Assembly: GCA_016706545.1 (NCBI GenBank) | Contig: JADJJK010000008.1 | Location: forward strand, 155,958-219,957 | Source of the DNA: Myxococcales bacterium | GTDB taxonomy: Bacteria > Myxococcota_A > Polyangia > Haliangiales > Haliangiaceae | Direction: 5' to 3' | Length of the DNA stretch: 64,000 nucleotides | Part shown: in pieces, positions 1 to 9,099 of the stretch | How positions within the stretch are numbered: position 1 is the stretch's first letter | How the letters are laid out: each line of letters starts with the position of its first letter | Position numbers and translations under genes: made by a program | The notes under the pieces: model-generated | Seen by the model: only the letters and a program-made list of their open reading frames with translations | What the model was told of the DNA's origin: nothing | Databases searched by the model: none

Positions 1-1383
1 GAGCCCACCAACCACCTCGACGCGCGCACCATCGAGTGGCTGGAGACCCGGCTCCTGGGGCTGGGCTCGGCGCTGATCGTCGTCACGCACGATCGGTACT
101 TCCTCGACCGGGTGGCGACGCGGATCGCGGAGCTCGATCGCGGCAAGATCTACACCTATGACGGCGACTATTCGGAGTTCCTGCTGCGGCAGGCCGACCG
201 CCTGTCGGTGGAGGTCGAGCACGAGTCGCAGCGCGCGTCCTTCGTGCGCCGCGAGATCGACTGGATCCGCCGCAGCCCCAGCGCACGCCGCACCAAGGCC
301 AAGGCGCGCATCGATCGCTTCGACGCCGCGGTCGCCGCCGCCCCGGCGCTCGGGGCGCAGCCGCCGCGCCAGGCCGAGCTGCGCTTGCCCGACGGCCCGC
401 GGCTTGGCTCCACCATCGTCGAGCTGGAGAAGGTCTCGCATCAGCTCGGCGGCAAGCTCCTGTTTCGCGACCTGACGCTGCTGATGAAGCCAGGCGATCG
501 CATCGGCATCGTCGGCGAGAACGGCGCCGGCAAGACGACGCTGGTGCGCACCATCCTGGGGGAGCTGACGCCGGACGCCGGCAAGGTGACGATCGGCAGC
601 AACACCAAGTTCGGGTACCTGGAGCAGGGGCGCAGCGAGCTGTCCGACGACAACACGGTGGCGCAAGAGGTCGCGGAGGGCTACGACTTCGTCGACCTGC
701 CCGACGGTAAGATCCACGTCCGCAGCTTCTTGCGCATGCTGGCGTTCGCCGAGGGTGCGTCCGAGGTCAAGGTGGGGCAGCTCTCCGGCGGAGAGCGCAA
801 CCGCGTGCAGCTCGCCAAGCTGTTGCGGCGCGGCGGCAACGTGCTCATCCTCGACGAGCCCACCAACGATCTCGACCTGGTCACCCTGGGCGCGCTCGAG
901 GCCGCGCTGCTCGCGTTCCCGGGCTGCGCCTTCATCGTGTCGCACGACCGCTGGTTCCTCGACCGGGTGGCCACCGGCATCCTGGCCTTCGAGGGCGACG
1001 GCCAGGTGACCTTCTACGAGGGCAGCTACTCCTTCTATCAGGAGCGGCGCGACGAGCGAGAGCGCCAGCGCGCGCCCAAGCCGGAGGCCAGATCCGAGGC
1101 GGCAGGCAAGCCGCGCGGCGCGGCCTTGGCGCCGCGCCCGCGCAAGCTCACCTTCAACGAGCGGCGCGAGCTGGCCGGCATCGAGGACGCGATCGCCGGC
1201 GCGGAGGCGCAGGTCGCCGAGCTGGAGCGAAGGGTCTCCGATCCCGACCTGTTCAAGCTGCCCGCCGCCGAGGTCCGGACCATGTTGTCGGATCTGGACG
1301 CACACCGCGCCAAGGTGGAGTCCTTGTTCGCGCGCTGGCAGGAGCTGGAGAGCGTCGCGGCCGCCGAGCGCGAAGGCGGGTGA
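1..1383 (+). CDS. uup: Uup-type ABC-F ATPase, 5' end cut off by window
   Basis: The reading frame is open from base 1, so the start lies outside the window. The visible 460 residues begin inside the Walker B/D-loop of the first ATPase domain (EPTNHLD, then VVTHDRYFLDR). After the linker comes the complete second domain with Walker A GENGAGKTT near residue 173, signature LSGGERNRVQLAKLL, Walker B VLILDEPTNDLD and switch His in VSHDRWFLDR. The C-terminus is a charged helical arm (about residues 380-455), as in Uup. There are no membrane segments. ABC-F proteins act on the ribosome; Uup is also linked to transposon excision and ribosome assembly in E. coli. The stop overlaps the GTG of the next gene (GTGA), so the two are probably translationally coupled. 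Confidence 0.93.
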   Translation, partial: EPTNHLDARTIEWLETRLLGLGSALIVVTHDRYFLDRVATRIAELDRGKIYTYDGDYSEFLLRQADRLSVEVEHESQRASFVRREIDWIRRSPSARRTKAKARIDRFDAAVAAAPALGAQPPRQAELRLPDGPRLGSTIVELEKVSHQLGGKLLFRDLTLLMKPGDRIGIVGENGAGKTTLVRTILGELTPDAGKVTIGSNTKFGYLEQGRSELSDDNTVAQEVAEGYDFVDLPDGKIHVRSFLRMLAFAEGASEVKVGQLSGGERNRVQLAKLLRRGGNVLILDEPTNDLDLVTLGALEAALLAFPGCAFIVSHDRWFLDRVATGILAFEGDGQVTFYEGSYSFYQERRDERERQRAPKPEARSEAAGKPRGAALAPRPRKLTFNERRELAGIEDAIAGAEAQVAELERRVSDPDLFKLPAAEVRTMLSDLDAHRAKVESLFARWQELESVAAAEREGG

Positions 1384-3821
1384 GCGACCGCCAGCTTCTC
1401 GCGAGCTGGCGGCAACGGGGCCTCAAGGAAACGCCGGAGCGGTCGAGTCAGGCTTGGAGCGAGACGATGATCGCGCCGTGGCTTTCCGAGATCCTGTACG
1501 CGGAGTGGGACTGGCGCGCCGTCCTGCGCCGGGTCGCGGCGGAGCTCTGCGGATCCGCGGAGCAGCGCGCGCGGGCCAGCGTCGAGGTCGCGCGCGCGCT
1601 CGAGCACGTGGAGCCAGACCGGCGCTTCGCCCTGGCGATGTATCGCCATGCAGGACCTGACCACGACGAGGGGCGGGGCCTGGAGCTGGCGATCGAGCTC
1701 GGGCAATGGGAGGACGTGAGTCAGCTCGCGATGGTGGCGCGGACCACGCGCGGCTCGCTGGACGCGCTGGTGTCGGAGGGCCGAGCGCTGCTGGAGCTGG
1801 GGCAGGAGACGCGGGCGCAGCGGCTGGTGCCGGCGACGCCTTCAAGCGCCGGGGTGGTCGCGCTGCGCGCCGAGCTGGACGGCGGGAGCGAGGCTGCGCT
1901 CGGCGAGTGGGTGAGCCGCGGGGAGCAGCTCGCGGGGGCCGCGAGCGCCGAGTGCTTCGTGGTGGCGGCGCGGTTGGCGAGAGTGCTGGGGCGCAGTGAC
2001 TGGCACAAGTGGCTGGAGGCCGCGCTGCGCGCCGATCCGGGGCACCGCTTTGCGCTGGCGCTGCTCCTCGACTCCAGGTGGACCAAGGGCCGGCGCGGGG
2101 TCTCCACGCTGCTCGAGGTGCTGCGCCAGCGGCTCGGTCAGTTTGACGAGCGCGGCGAGCTGCGTTCATGGTGCGACGCCACCCGCGACGCCGCGCTGCG
2201 GCTCTGGTTCTCGAGCGATGCGGAGAAGGTACGAGGGTTGTCGCGCCGCCTGCTGGTGGCGTCGCTCGAGCGGGCGTACCAGGAGCGGCTGCCGCAGATC
2301 CCAGGCCACCTGGCGATCTGGGCGGCGCTGGACGCCGGCGCAGCGGCGGACGGCACGCGCGTCGAGCTGCTCCGGCTGATCGTCGAGGCGCTCGACGTGC
2401 CCGCGCCGGCGCACGACCACGTGTGGCTGGCCGCGCTGGGGTCCGAGATCTGCTCCCGCGCCGGCAACCCGACGGCGGCGCGGGCCTACGCCGTGGTGGT
2501 CGCGGAGCACGCGCCGCTGCACCCGGCGGCCAGGGAGTGGTTCGGTCACGCGACCTCGGTGCCGGTGCGCTCGGAGGTCGAGCTCGAGGCGTTCCACGCG
2601 GCGCTCTTGCGGCTCGAGGTGGCGGACGCGGGCGGCTCGTTCGACGACGAGCTGCAGATCGAAGACATGTCGACGCTCACGGACGAAGATCTGACGCTCG
2701 GGCCCGGCGGCAGCAGCGCGGCGCTGTCGCTGCCGGCGGAGCCTGGGCGCGGTCACACCGATCCGGAGCTGGCGGCCGCGCTCGCTGGCGTGGACGAGCT
2801 GGTGCTGGCGCAGGTCTCCTGCGCGGACGACGCGGTGATCGCAGACGTGCTGGCGGCAGTCGATGCGTCGCTGCGCGAGTCCGGCGAGGTCGCGGCGGTG
2901 GCGGGCGGCGACCACGGCTCGTCCACGCGCGAGCGTGGCGCGGCGCGGGCCACCGCGGTGCTCGGCTCTGATGCCGCGGAGGCCTGGTCGTCGGCGGCCT
3001 GGATCCGACGCGGCGCCGAGCCCACCTCGCGGCGCGTGCTGGCGGTCGGCCCTGACCCTGACGGGCCAGGCGTCGCGGTGCCGCGGCGTCGCGCCACCGC
3101 GCTTGGCCCTTCGGCGCTGGAGCTGCGACCGCCGGCCGCCGCGATTGGCCCTTCGGCGCCGGAGCTGCGACCGCCGGCCGCCGCGCTCCGGCCGCCGCCG
3201 TGGCAGCAGGCGCGCAAGGCTGACACCGAGCCTTGGCCCGGTGCCAGGGCTCGCCTGGACGCGCGCGCCCGCCCGGAGGCGGGCGCAGGCTCGACCGCTG
3301 CGTCGAGTGAGCCCGCAGGGGCGGTCGCCGGCTCCGCCTCAGGGGCCACTGGCTCGTCCGGCTCGGCGTCTAGCCCCTCCGGCGCTGCGTCTAGCGCAGC
3401 CTCCGGCTCGGCCGTCGTTGGTCTCATTCCCGGCGTCGCCGCGAGCGCGCTCGCCGCCTCACGCACTCGGCCGGTGGCGGCGGTGCGCGGCCTGCCGGTG
3501 GTCCCGGCGTCGCCGCCACCGCGCGCGGAGGCGCGAGCAGCGCCGCGGACCACCTTGCCGGTGGACCTGCGGCTGTTCTCCGGAGAGCGTGAGATCTCGA
3601 TGCAGATCCGGGACCTCAGCAGGACCGGCTTGTTCGCGGTCACCGAGGAGAAGTTGCCGGTAGGTGCGGTGTTTCTGGGCGAGCTGCGCCTGCCCGTCGC
3701 CGACTTGACCGAGCACGCCTTCGAGGTCCGGGTCCGGGTGGTGCGCCGCACCGAGCTGGGCCTGGGCCTCGAGCTGGTGTCCCCTCAGCCGGCGCTGTTG
3801 GCCGCGCTGGACGCCTGCTGA
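1380..3821 (+). CDS. Large protein with helical repeats and C-terminal PilZ domain
   Basis: 813 residues, starting at a GTG that overlaps the upstream stop by four bases; an in-frame ATG at 1467 (MIAPWLSE) is an alternative. Residues about 30-400 are Ala/Leu/Arg-rich helices that look like degenerate TPR-like repeats. Residues about 410-690 are low-complexity Ala/Ser/Gly/Pro, probably disordered, with an imperfect duplication of LGPSALELRPPAAA. The last 100 residues resemble a PilZ fold: DLRLFSGEREISMQIRDLS, then RTGLFAV and a final GLGLELVSP strand. PilZ domains often bind cyclic di-GMP, but I do not see a clear RxxxR motif before the (D/N)xSxxG-like element (DLSRTG), so binding is uncertain. 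It has no signal peptide. A cytoplasmic regulatory or motility role is inferred only. Confidence 0.75.
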   Translation: MSDRQLLASWRQRGLKETPERSSQAWSETMIAPWLSEILYAEWDWRAVLRRVAAELCGSAEQRARASVEVARALEHVEPDRRFALAMYRHAGPDHDEGRGLELAIELGQWEDVSQLAMVARTTRGSLDALVSEGRALLELGQETRAQRLVPATPSSAGVVALRAELDGGSEAALGEWVSRGEQLAGAASAECFVVAARLARVLGRSDWHKWLEAALRADPGHRFALALLLDSRWTKGRRGVSTLLEVLRQRLGQFDERGELRSWCDATRDAALRLWFSSDAEKVRGLSRRLLVASLERAYQERLPQIPGHLAIWAALDAGAAADGTRVELLRLIVEALDVPAPAHDHVWLAALGSEICSRAGNPTAARAYAVVVAEHAPLHPAAREWFGHATSVPVRSEVELEAFHAALLRLEVADAGGSFDDELQIEDMSTLTDEDLTLGPGGSSAALSLPAEPGRGHTDPELAAALAGVDELVLAQVSCADDAVIADVLAAVDASLRESGEVAAVAGGDHGSSTRERGAARATAVLGSDAAEAWSSAAWIRRGAEPTSRRVLAVGPDPDGPGVAVPRRRATALGPSALELRPPAAAIGPSAPELRPPAAALRPPPWQQARKADTEPWPGARARLDARARPEAGAGSTAASSEPAGAVAGSASGATGSSGSASSPSGAASSAASGSAVVGLIPGVAASALAASRTRPVAAVRGLPVVPASPPPRAEARAAPRTTLPVDLRLFSGEREISMQIRDLSRTGLFAVTEEKLPVGAVFLGELRLPVADLTEHAFEVRVRVVRRTELGLGLELVSPQPALLAALDAC

Positions 3822-3863
3822 GCGGCGCCACGCGAGGCGCGCTCGACACCTGCCGGCGCAGCG

Positions 3864-4247
3864 CTACTTGGCTTTGGCGATCTTGTTGTTCACGCCGGTG
3901 GAGGAGATCTTGGGCTTCTTGCCCTTGAGGCTCTTCTTCCACGTCACCCGGTTGTTCGTGCCGGTGAGCGAGATCCGGGCGGTCGCGCCGATGTGGACCT
4001 CGTTGCTGCTGCCGGTGACGTCTACCTTCTGAGAAGACTCGATGGTGACCTGGTTGGTCGCGCCTTGCACCGAGATCTCGGTACATGTGCCGGTGATGGT
4101 GACCTGGTTGCTCGAGCCGGTGATCGAGACCTCAGGGTCCGTGGCGCAGTCATGGCTGATGGTCTGTGCGGCGTCGCCATAGTCAGCCTCTGCGAAAGCA
4201 GGCGAGGCGGCGAGCGACAGCAACAGGGCGAGGCCGAGAGTCTTCAT
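3864..4247 (-). CDS. Small secreted DUF3060-like beta-repeat protein
   Basis: 127 residues. The ATG at 4247 is chosen because GGAG lies seven bases upstream and the product opens with a clean signal peptide (MKTLGLALLLSLAASPAFA, cleavage after AFA). The mature part is a short beta-rich array of repeats of the form ITGSSNQVTI, VQGATNQVTI, VTGSSNEVHI and LTGTNNRVTW, followed by a Lys-rich end. This pattern (xxGxxNxVxI) is that of DUF3060 proteins, whose function is unknown. It is convergent with the PilZ gene, 42 bases away. An envelope or secreted role is inferred from the signal peptide. Confidence 0.8.
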   Translation of the reverse strand: MKTLGLALLLSLAASPAFAEADYGDAAQTISHDCATDPEVSITGSSNQVTITGTCTEISVQGATNQVTIESSQKVDVTGSSNEVHIGATARISLTGTNNRVTWKKSLKGKKPKISSTGVNNKIAKAK

Positions 4248-4482
4248 CGGGAACTCCAAGAGTAGAAGAGAGATAGTAGGAGAGAGGTCTTGTTGAGAAG
4301 TGTCGAAGCCACCTTCACCGTACACCAACCTTCGTGTCGCCTACGACGAGGGCGCGTGATGAATATTCAGCGAGGCGCGGTTGCCTGACGCGGACCAAGG
4401 GTTCCAGTAAGTTCGGGCAAGTCCGGGCGGTCCACGAGCACCTCGACCGGTCTCCGAAGGGGACGCGACACTGCGGCGCGTT

Positions 4483-6138
4483 GTGCGAGCCAGCACAATG
4501 CCGTACACCTCGGGCATGGCAGCGATGGTTTCTCCTTGGGCCTTGGCGATCTGCAACGACTCGGCCAGGTTTGTGGAACGCGCGCTGGCGCGCGCCGTGG
4601 TGCTCACCGAGCGCGGAGAGCTGATCGATGACCATCAGGTCGTCGTCGATCGCGTGGCCTATGCCGCGACCGAGCAGCGCGCGCTGCGCGCGCTGGTGGA
4701 CGCCGCGCAGGTGGAGCCGGCGCTGTCTGGCCGCGCGGCGGTCGCCGCCGCGCTCCTGGGCGCGAGCCTGCGCGAGCGCCTGCGAACCGTGGCGCCGGAG
4801 CTCGGGCTCTCGGAGCCGGACCTGGCCTGGACCGCGGACGGCGCGGCGGCGCTGGCGAGCTGTGGCGCGATCGATCCCGTGGTGCAACTGGGAGATGAGG
4901 TCATCGCCGCGGGGGGCCGCCTGAGCTGGCCGCTCGAAGAGACGCTGGCGGAGGTCCGGCAGGCCGCGCGAGGCTTTGCCGAGCGCGAGGTCTCGCCGAT
5001 GGCCGACAAGCTTCATCGCGAAGATGGCCTGGTGTCCGACCGCCTGATCTCGGAGATGGCCAAGCTTGGCTTCTTCGGGTTGTCGGTGCCCGAGTCGCTC
5101 GGCGGCTCTGCGATGGGGAACCTGGCGATGATCCTCATCACCGAGGAGCTGTCGCGCGGCTCGCTCGCTGGCGGTGGCTCGCTCATCACCCGGCCCGAGA
5201 TCTTGGCCAAGGCGCTCCTTGCTGGCGGCACGGAGGCGCAGCAGCGGCGCTGGCTGCCGTCCATCGCGGCGGGAGAGCGCATGGTGGCCATCTCGGTGAC
5301 CGAGCCCAACGTGGGGTCGGACGTGGCCAGCCTCACCTGCCGAGCCCAGGCCGGCGAGCTGGATGGGCAGGCCGGCTATTACATCACCGGCAACAAGGCC
5401 TGGTGTACGTTTGCCGGTCGCGCCGATCTGATCGCGCTGCTGGCCCGCACCGATAGTGACTCGTCGCGCGGCGCCAAGGGGCTGTCGTTGTTCGTGGTGG
5501 AGAAGCCGCGCTTTGCCGGCCACGAGTTCGAGACGGCGCAACCGCACGGCGGGAGCCTCAGCGGCAAGGCCGACCACACCCCGGGGTATCGCGGGATGCA
5601 CTCGTTCACCCTGGCGTTCGATCGCTGGTTTGTCCCCGCCGAGAACCTGGTGGGCGAGGCCAAGGGGCTCGGCCGCGGCTTCTACCTGCAGATGGCGGGC
5701 TTCGCCGCGGGCCGCTTGCAGACCGGGGGCCGCGCCTGCGGCGTGGCCCAGGCTGCGCTGGAGAAGACCGCGGAGTACGTGACCGCGCGCAGCCAGTTTG
5801 GCAAGCCCATCGGCTCGTTCCAGCTCACCCGTCACCACCTGGGAACCATGGCCGCCAAGCTGTCGGCGGCGCGGGCGCTCACCTACGCCGCGGCGATCGC
5901 GATGGACGCCGATGAGCGCACCGCGGCGCCGTTGGCGGCGCAGGCCAAGCTCCTGGCGTGCGATGTCGCGGTGGAGGTCACGCAGCTCGGCCAGCTCCTG
6001 CACGGCGGCTGGGGGTATGCGGAGGAGTTCGCGATCAGCCGCTATGTGGTGGACGCGCAGGTGCTGCCCATCTTCGAGGGCGTCAAGCCGGTGCTGTCGC
6101 TCAAGGTGGTTGGAAGGGCGTTGCTGTCTGGCACCTGA
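4483..6138 (+). CDS. Acyl-CoA dehydrogenase, (2S)-methylsuccinyl-CoA dehydrogenase-like
   Basis: 551 residues from a GTG at 4483; ATGs at 4498, 4516 and 4525 are equally possible and no good ribosome site decides. Residues about 150-551 are a full acyl-CoA dehydrogenase: helical N-domain, flavin/substrate strand VAISVTEPNVGSDVASL, ITGNKAWCTFAGRAD, and the C-terminal helices with YVTARSQFGKPIGSF. The catalytic base is Glu532 in IFEGVKP. A helical extension of about 150 residues precedes the core, and GYRGMHSF with RLQTGGRACGVAQAAL recalls methylsuccinyl-CoA dehydrogenase (Mcd) of the ethylmalonyl-CoA pathway, which is also about 550 residues long. No other ethylmalonyl-CoA gene is in the window, so the substrate is an inference; another acyl-CoA is possible. 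Confidence 0.85.
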   Translation: MRASTMPYTSGMAAMVSPWALAICNDSARFVERALARAVVLTERGELIDDHQVVVDRVAYAATEQRALRALVDAAQVEPALSGRAAVAAALLGASLRERLRTVAPELGLSEPDLAWTADGAAALASCGAIDPVVQLGDEVIAAGGRLSWPLEETLAEVRQAARGFAEREVSPMADKLHREDGLVSDRLISEMAKLGFFGLSVPESLGGSAMGNLAMILITEELSRGSLAGGGSLITRPEILAKALLAGGTEAQQRRWLPSIAAGERMVAISVTEPNVGSDVASLTCRAQAGELDGQAGYYITGNKAWCTFAGRADLIALLARTDSDSSRGAKGLSLFVVEKPRFAGHEFETAQPHGGSLSGKADHTPGYRGMHSFTLAFDRWFVPAENLVGEAKGLGRGFYLQMAGFAAGRLQTGGRACGVAQAALEKTAEYVTARSQFGKPIGSFQLTRHHLGTMAAKLSAARALTYAAAIAMDADERTAAPLAAQAKLLACDVAVEVTQLGQLLHGGWGYAEEFAISRYVVDAQVLPIFEGVKPVLSLKVVGRALLSGT

Positions 6139-6274
6139 ACGTCGTGTCTGACTGCACCTGACGTGGTCGCCGCGGTCTTTGCGAGGTGCTCTCAAGAGCA
6201 TCCTGGTGGCGGCGCCTGCCAGCGCGGCGCCGCTGGTCGAGGCCGAGAACGGCAAGAGAGATCGAGAGGGTCGT

Positions 6275-6310
6275 TTCTATCTCCCGTTCTATCTCCCGTT
6301 CTATCTCCCG
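6275..6310. repeat. Three perfect 12-bp direct repeats before the VWA/MopE-like gene
   Basis: Three head-to-tail copies of ttctatctcccg (6275-6286, 6287-6298, 6299-6310), ending 11 bases before the start codon at 6322. They sit in the untranslated leader. They could be protein-binding half sites or simple slippage; nothing else in the sequence decides. Confidence 0.9.
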
Positions 6311-6321
6311 GGTTTTGACCG

Positions 6322-9099
6322 ATGCCTACGGAGGTCATGCGGAAAACGATCGCCTCGATTGCGACCTGTGCGTTCTTGTCTCTGGCGCTGGCCCCCGCGG
6401 CGCTCGCCGGAGATCCGCTGAAGCCCTACGTCGTGCTCATCCTCGACACCTCCGGGTCGATGGACAGCTCCACCGGCTCTGGTCCGCCGTCCTGCGGTGG
6501 CACCGACAGCCGGCTCAATCACGCCAAGTGCGCGATCAACCAGATCGCCAATAGCTACGGCGACATGGTCCTTGGGCTGGCCCGCTTTCGCGAGACCCCG
6601 GTCGGCACGTACTCCACGAGCTGCACCGCGGACTGCAGCATGGCTGGCGTCGATTGCGGCGCGTGCGACGAAGCCACCGGCGCTGGCTGCACCTCGGCGA
6701 TGTCGGCGGACAACCTGTTCGAGCTGCTGACGCCGCTGGTCGACGGCAACACCGGCGACACCGCGCGCTGGACCGACTTCTCCTGTCAGACCTGCGGCCT
6801 CTCGATGGGCAGCAACCCGGAGATCTTCGAGACCGGGAGCTGGACTCCGATCGCTGGCTCGCTCAAGGGCGCCAAGCGGTACTTCGCCGGGCAGCAGGCG
6901 TCAGATGCCACCCAGATCTGGCCCGATGGCACGCCGGGCTTCGCGCCGATCCTCAACGATCCGTACAACCAGGTCTTCATGCCCTCGGGCGAGCAGTGCC
7001 GGCCCTACATCGTCATCTCGCTCACCGATGGTGACGAGACCTGCACTACCTTCTCCAACACCGCGGCCGCCGCGGCCGACCTGCTGTCGACCCAGGTCAC
7101 GGTCGGCGGCCAGGCGCGCACCTACCGCGTGCGCACCAAGCCCATCGGCTTTGGCAAGGTCCCCGGCGACGCCGAGATCGAGGGGATCGCGCACGCCGGC
7201 GGCGCGCCGGACGTGGCCGGCGTCAACGAGGGCTCCTACGCGCAGAACCAGGAGGAGCTGCAGCTCGCGATCTCCGCGATCATCGCCGAGTCCGTGCGCT
7301 CGGAGGCGTGCAACGAGCGCGACGACGACTGCGACGGCTTGGTCGACGAGGACTTCCTCAGCAAGGGCACGGCCTGCAGCGACGGCGAGCTGGGCGTGTG
7401 CCGGGGCACCGGCAGCATGGTGTGCCGCGCCGATGGCACCGGCACGCAATGTCACATCGCCGATCCTGGCGGCACCGCCAGCGCCGAGATCTGCGACGGC
7501 CTGGACAACGACTGCGACGGGCTCACCGATGAGGGCGCGTGCCAGGGGACCTGCGGCGACGTCGAGCTGTGCAACAACCTCGACGACGACTGCGACGGGC
7601 TCACCGACGAAGGGCTGACCCGCGGCTGCGGCACCGACGTGGGCCAGTGCGCGGCCGGCACCGAGACCTGCGTGGCCGGCGTGTGGCAGGGCTGTAACGC
7701 CACCGGGCCAACTCCGGAGGTCTGTGACGGCCTGGACAACAACTGCGACGGCGCGCAGGACGGCTTCGCGGAGAGCTGCTCCACGATCCCGGGCGGCAAC
7801 CCGCAGGTCGGCATCTGCCGGGCCGGCCTCCGCGTCTGCACCGCTGCGGGGGGAGGGAGCTTTGGCACCTGCCTCGGAGAGGTCGGCCCCCGCGCGGAGT
7901 CGTGCAACACGCTCGACGACGACTGCGACGGCGTGGTCGACGAGGACACCGGCGGCGCGGACTGCTCGAGCGCCTGCGGCGTCGGCACCACGGTGTGCGT
8001 CAATGGCCAGCTCCAGTGCAACGCCACCGCGACCACCAGCGACGCCACCTGCAACGGCTTTGACGACGACTGCGACGGACGGATCGACGAGGACGCGCCG
8101 CCGGGGGGCGCCTGCGATCAGGGCGGCACGGTGTGCGGCGGCGTCTCGCGCTGCGTCGGCGGCCAGTACCAGTGCGTCGGCGGCGAGCCGATCCGCGAGG
8201 AGGCGTGTGATTGCCGCGACAACGACTGTGACACCCTGGTGGACGAGGATCCCAACTGCCCCTCGGGCTCGACCTGCGCCAACTGCGAGTGCGCGTTCCC
8301 GTGCCAGGAGGGCGAGTTTCCGTGCCCGGCCGGCAAGATGTGCGTCAACGACTTCTGCGCCGCTGATCCTTGCTACGCGGTGACGTGTCCCACCACCCAG
8401 TCCGGTGAGAAGCAGACCTGCGTGGAGGGCGCGTGTGTGGTCGCCTGCAGCGTGACGAGCTGCCCGGCGCCGCTCGTCTGTGTTGCCGCCACCGGCCAGT
8501 GCGCTCCCGATGACTGCCGCACCTTCCCGGAGCGCTGCGGCGCCGCGGAGCTGTGCGTGGCTGGCACCTGCGTGACCGACGCCTGCGCGGGCGTGACCTG
8601 CACCGACGGCGCGTACTGCGCGGGCGGGGCGTGCGTGTCGAGCTGCGCGGGCAAGGTGTGCCCCAGCGGCGAGCGCTGCGAGCTTGGCGCCTGCGTGGCC
8701 GACCCGTGCGGTCGCGCGTGCCCGCCGGGCCTGGTGTGCCGCGAGGCGCTGGGCCAGTGTGTCAACAACCAGTGCGAGAGCATCCAGTGTCAGGTGGGGC
8801 AGTGGTGCGATCCAGGTCAGGGCACCTGCGTCGATGACCCCTGCAACGGCGTGACTTGCCCGAACGCGGGGGAGGTCTGCCGCGACGGGAGCTGCTACCT
8901 GCCCTCGGATCTGCAGGGCGTGAACCAGTACGTCGCCCCTGGCGGCGGCGGTGGCTGCAGCGCCGGTCGGGGCCCGCGAGACGGCGGCGGGCTCGGCGGG
9001 CTCGGCGGGCTCGTTTTGGCCCTGGCGGGCCTGTGGCGACGGCGACGGCGGGCGCGCGCTCGCGAGAGCTCGAGCGCGCTCGTCGGAGGTGCGTCGTGA
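6322..9099 (+). CDS. Secreted VWA-domain protein with MopE-type Cys-rich repeats and MYXO-CTERM-like anchor
   Basis: 925 residues. A signal peptide ends near residue 29 (LALAPAALAG). A von Willebrand A-like domain follows (about 33-325) with a MIDAS motif DTSGSMD and later SLTDGDET. Then come seven repeats of the MopE type, for example CDGLDNDCDGLTDEG and CNTLDDDCDGVVDED, in which acidic residues between cysteines probably bind calcium. About 200 residues of CxxGxxC-type knots follow. The C-terminus reads GGGGGCSAGRGP, hydrophobic residues and a run of Arg: a MYXO-CTERM-like sorting signal, expected to be cut by a myxosortase and to place the protein on the surface. The start at 6322 is used because a second ATG at 6337 lies only two bases after GGAGG. 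The stop overlaps the next gene (GTGA). Confidence 0.88.
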   Translation: MPTEVMRKTIASIATCAFLSLALAPAALAGDPLKPYVVLILDTSGSMDSSTGSGPPSCGGTDSRLNHAKCAINQIANSYGDMVLGLARFRETPVGTYSTSCTADCSMAGVDCGACDEATGAGCTSAMSADNLFELLTPLVDGNTGDTARWTDFSCQTCGLSMGSNPEIFETGSWTPIAGSLKGAKRYFAGQQASDATQIWPDGTPGFAPILNDPYNQVFMPSGEQCRPYIVISLTDGDETCTTFSNTAAAAADLLSTQVTVGGQARTYRVRTKPIGFGKVPGDAEIEGIAHAGGAPDVAGVNEGSYAQNQEELQLAISAIIAESVRSEACNERDDDCDGLVDEDFLSKGTACSDGELGVCRGTGSMVCRADGTGTQCHIADPGGTASAEICDGLDNDCDGLTDEGACQGTCGDVELCNNLDDDCDGLTDEGLTRGCGTDVGQCAAGTETCVAGVWQGCNATGPTPEVCDGLDNNCDGAQDGFAESCSTIPGGNPQVGICRAGLRVCTAAGGGSFGTCLGEVGPRAESCNTLDDDCDGVVDEDTGGADCSSACGVGTTVCVNGQLQCNATATTSDATCNGFDDDCDGRIDEDAPPGGACDQGGTVCGGVSRCVGGQYQCVGGEPIREEACDCRDNDCDTLVDEDPNCPSGSTCANCECAFPCQEGEFPCPAGKMCVNDFCAADPCYAVTCPTTQSGEKQTCVEGACVVACSVTSCPAPLVCVAATGQCAPDDCRTFPERCGAAELCVAGTCVTDACAGVTCTDGAYCAGGACVSSCAGKVCPSGERCELGACVADPCGRACPPGLVCREALGQCVNNQCESIQCQVGQWCDPGQGTCVDDPCNGVTCPNAGEVCRDGSCYLPSDLQGVNQYVAPGGGGGCSAGRGPRDGGGLGGLGGLVLALAGLWRRRRRARARESSSALVGGAS

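Noticed and set aside
4315..6255. 646-codon frame on the - strand opposite the acyl-CoA dehydrogenase
   Set aside because: Arg/Ala/His-rich translation without motifs; a GC-driven shadow of the dehydrogenase gene.
8856..9095. Upstream extension of the MopE-like lipoprotein gene
   Set aside because: It would overlap the previous gene by 244 bases and bury the lipoprotein signal; the GTG at 9096 has a ribosome site and lipobox.
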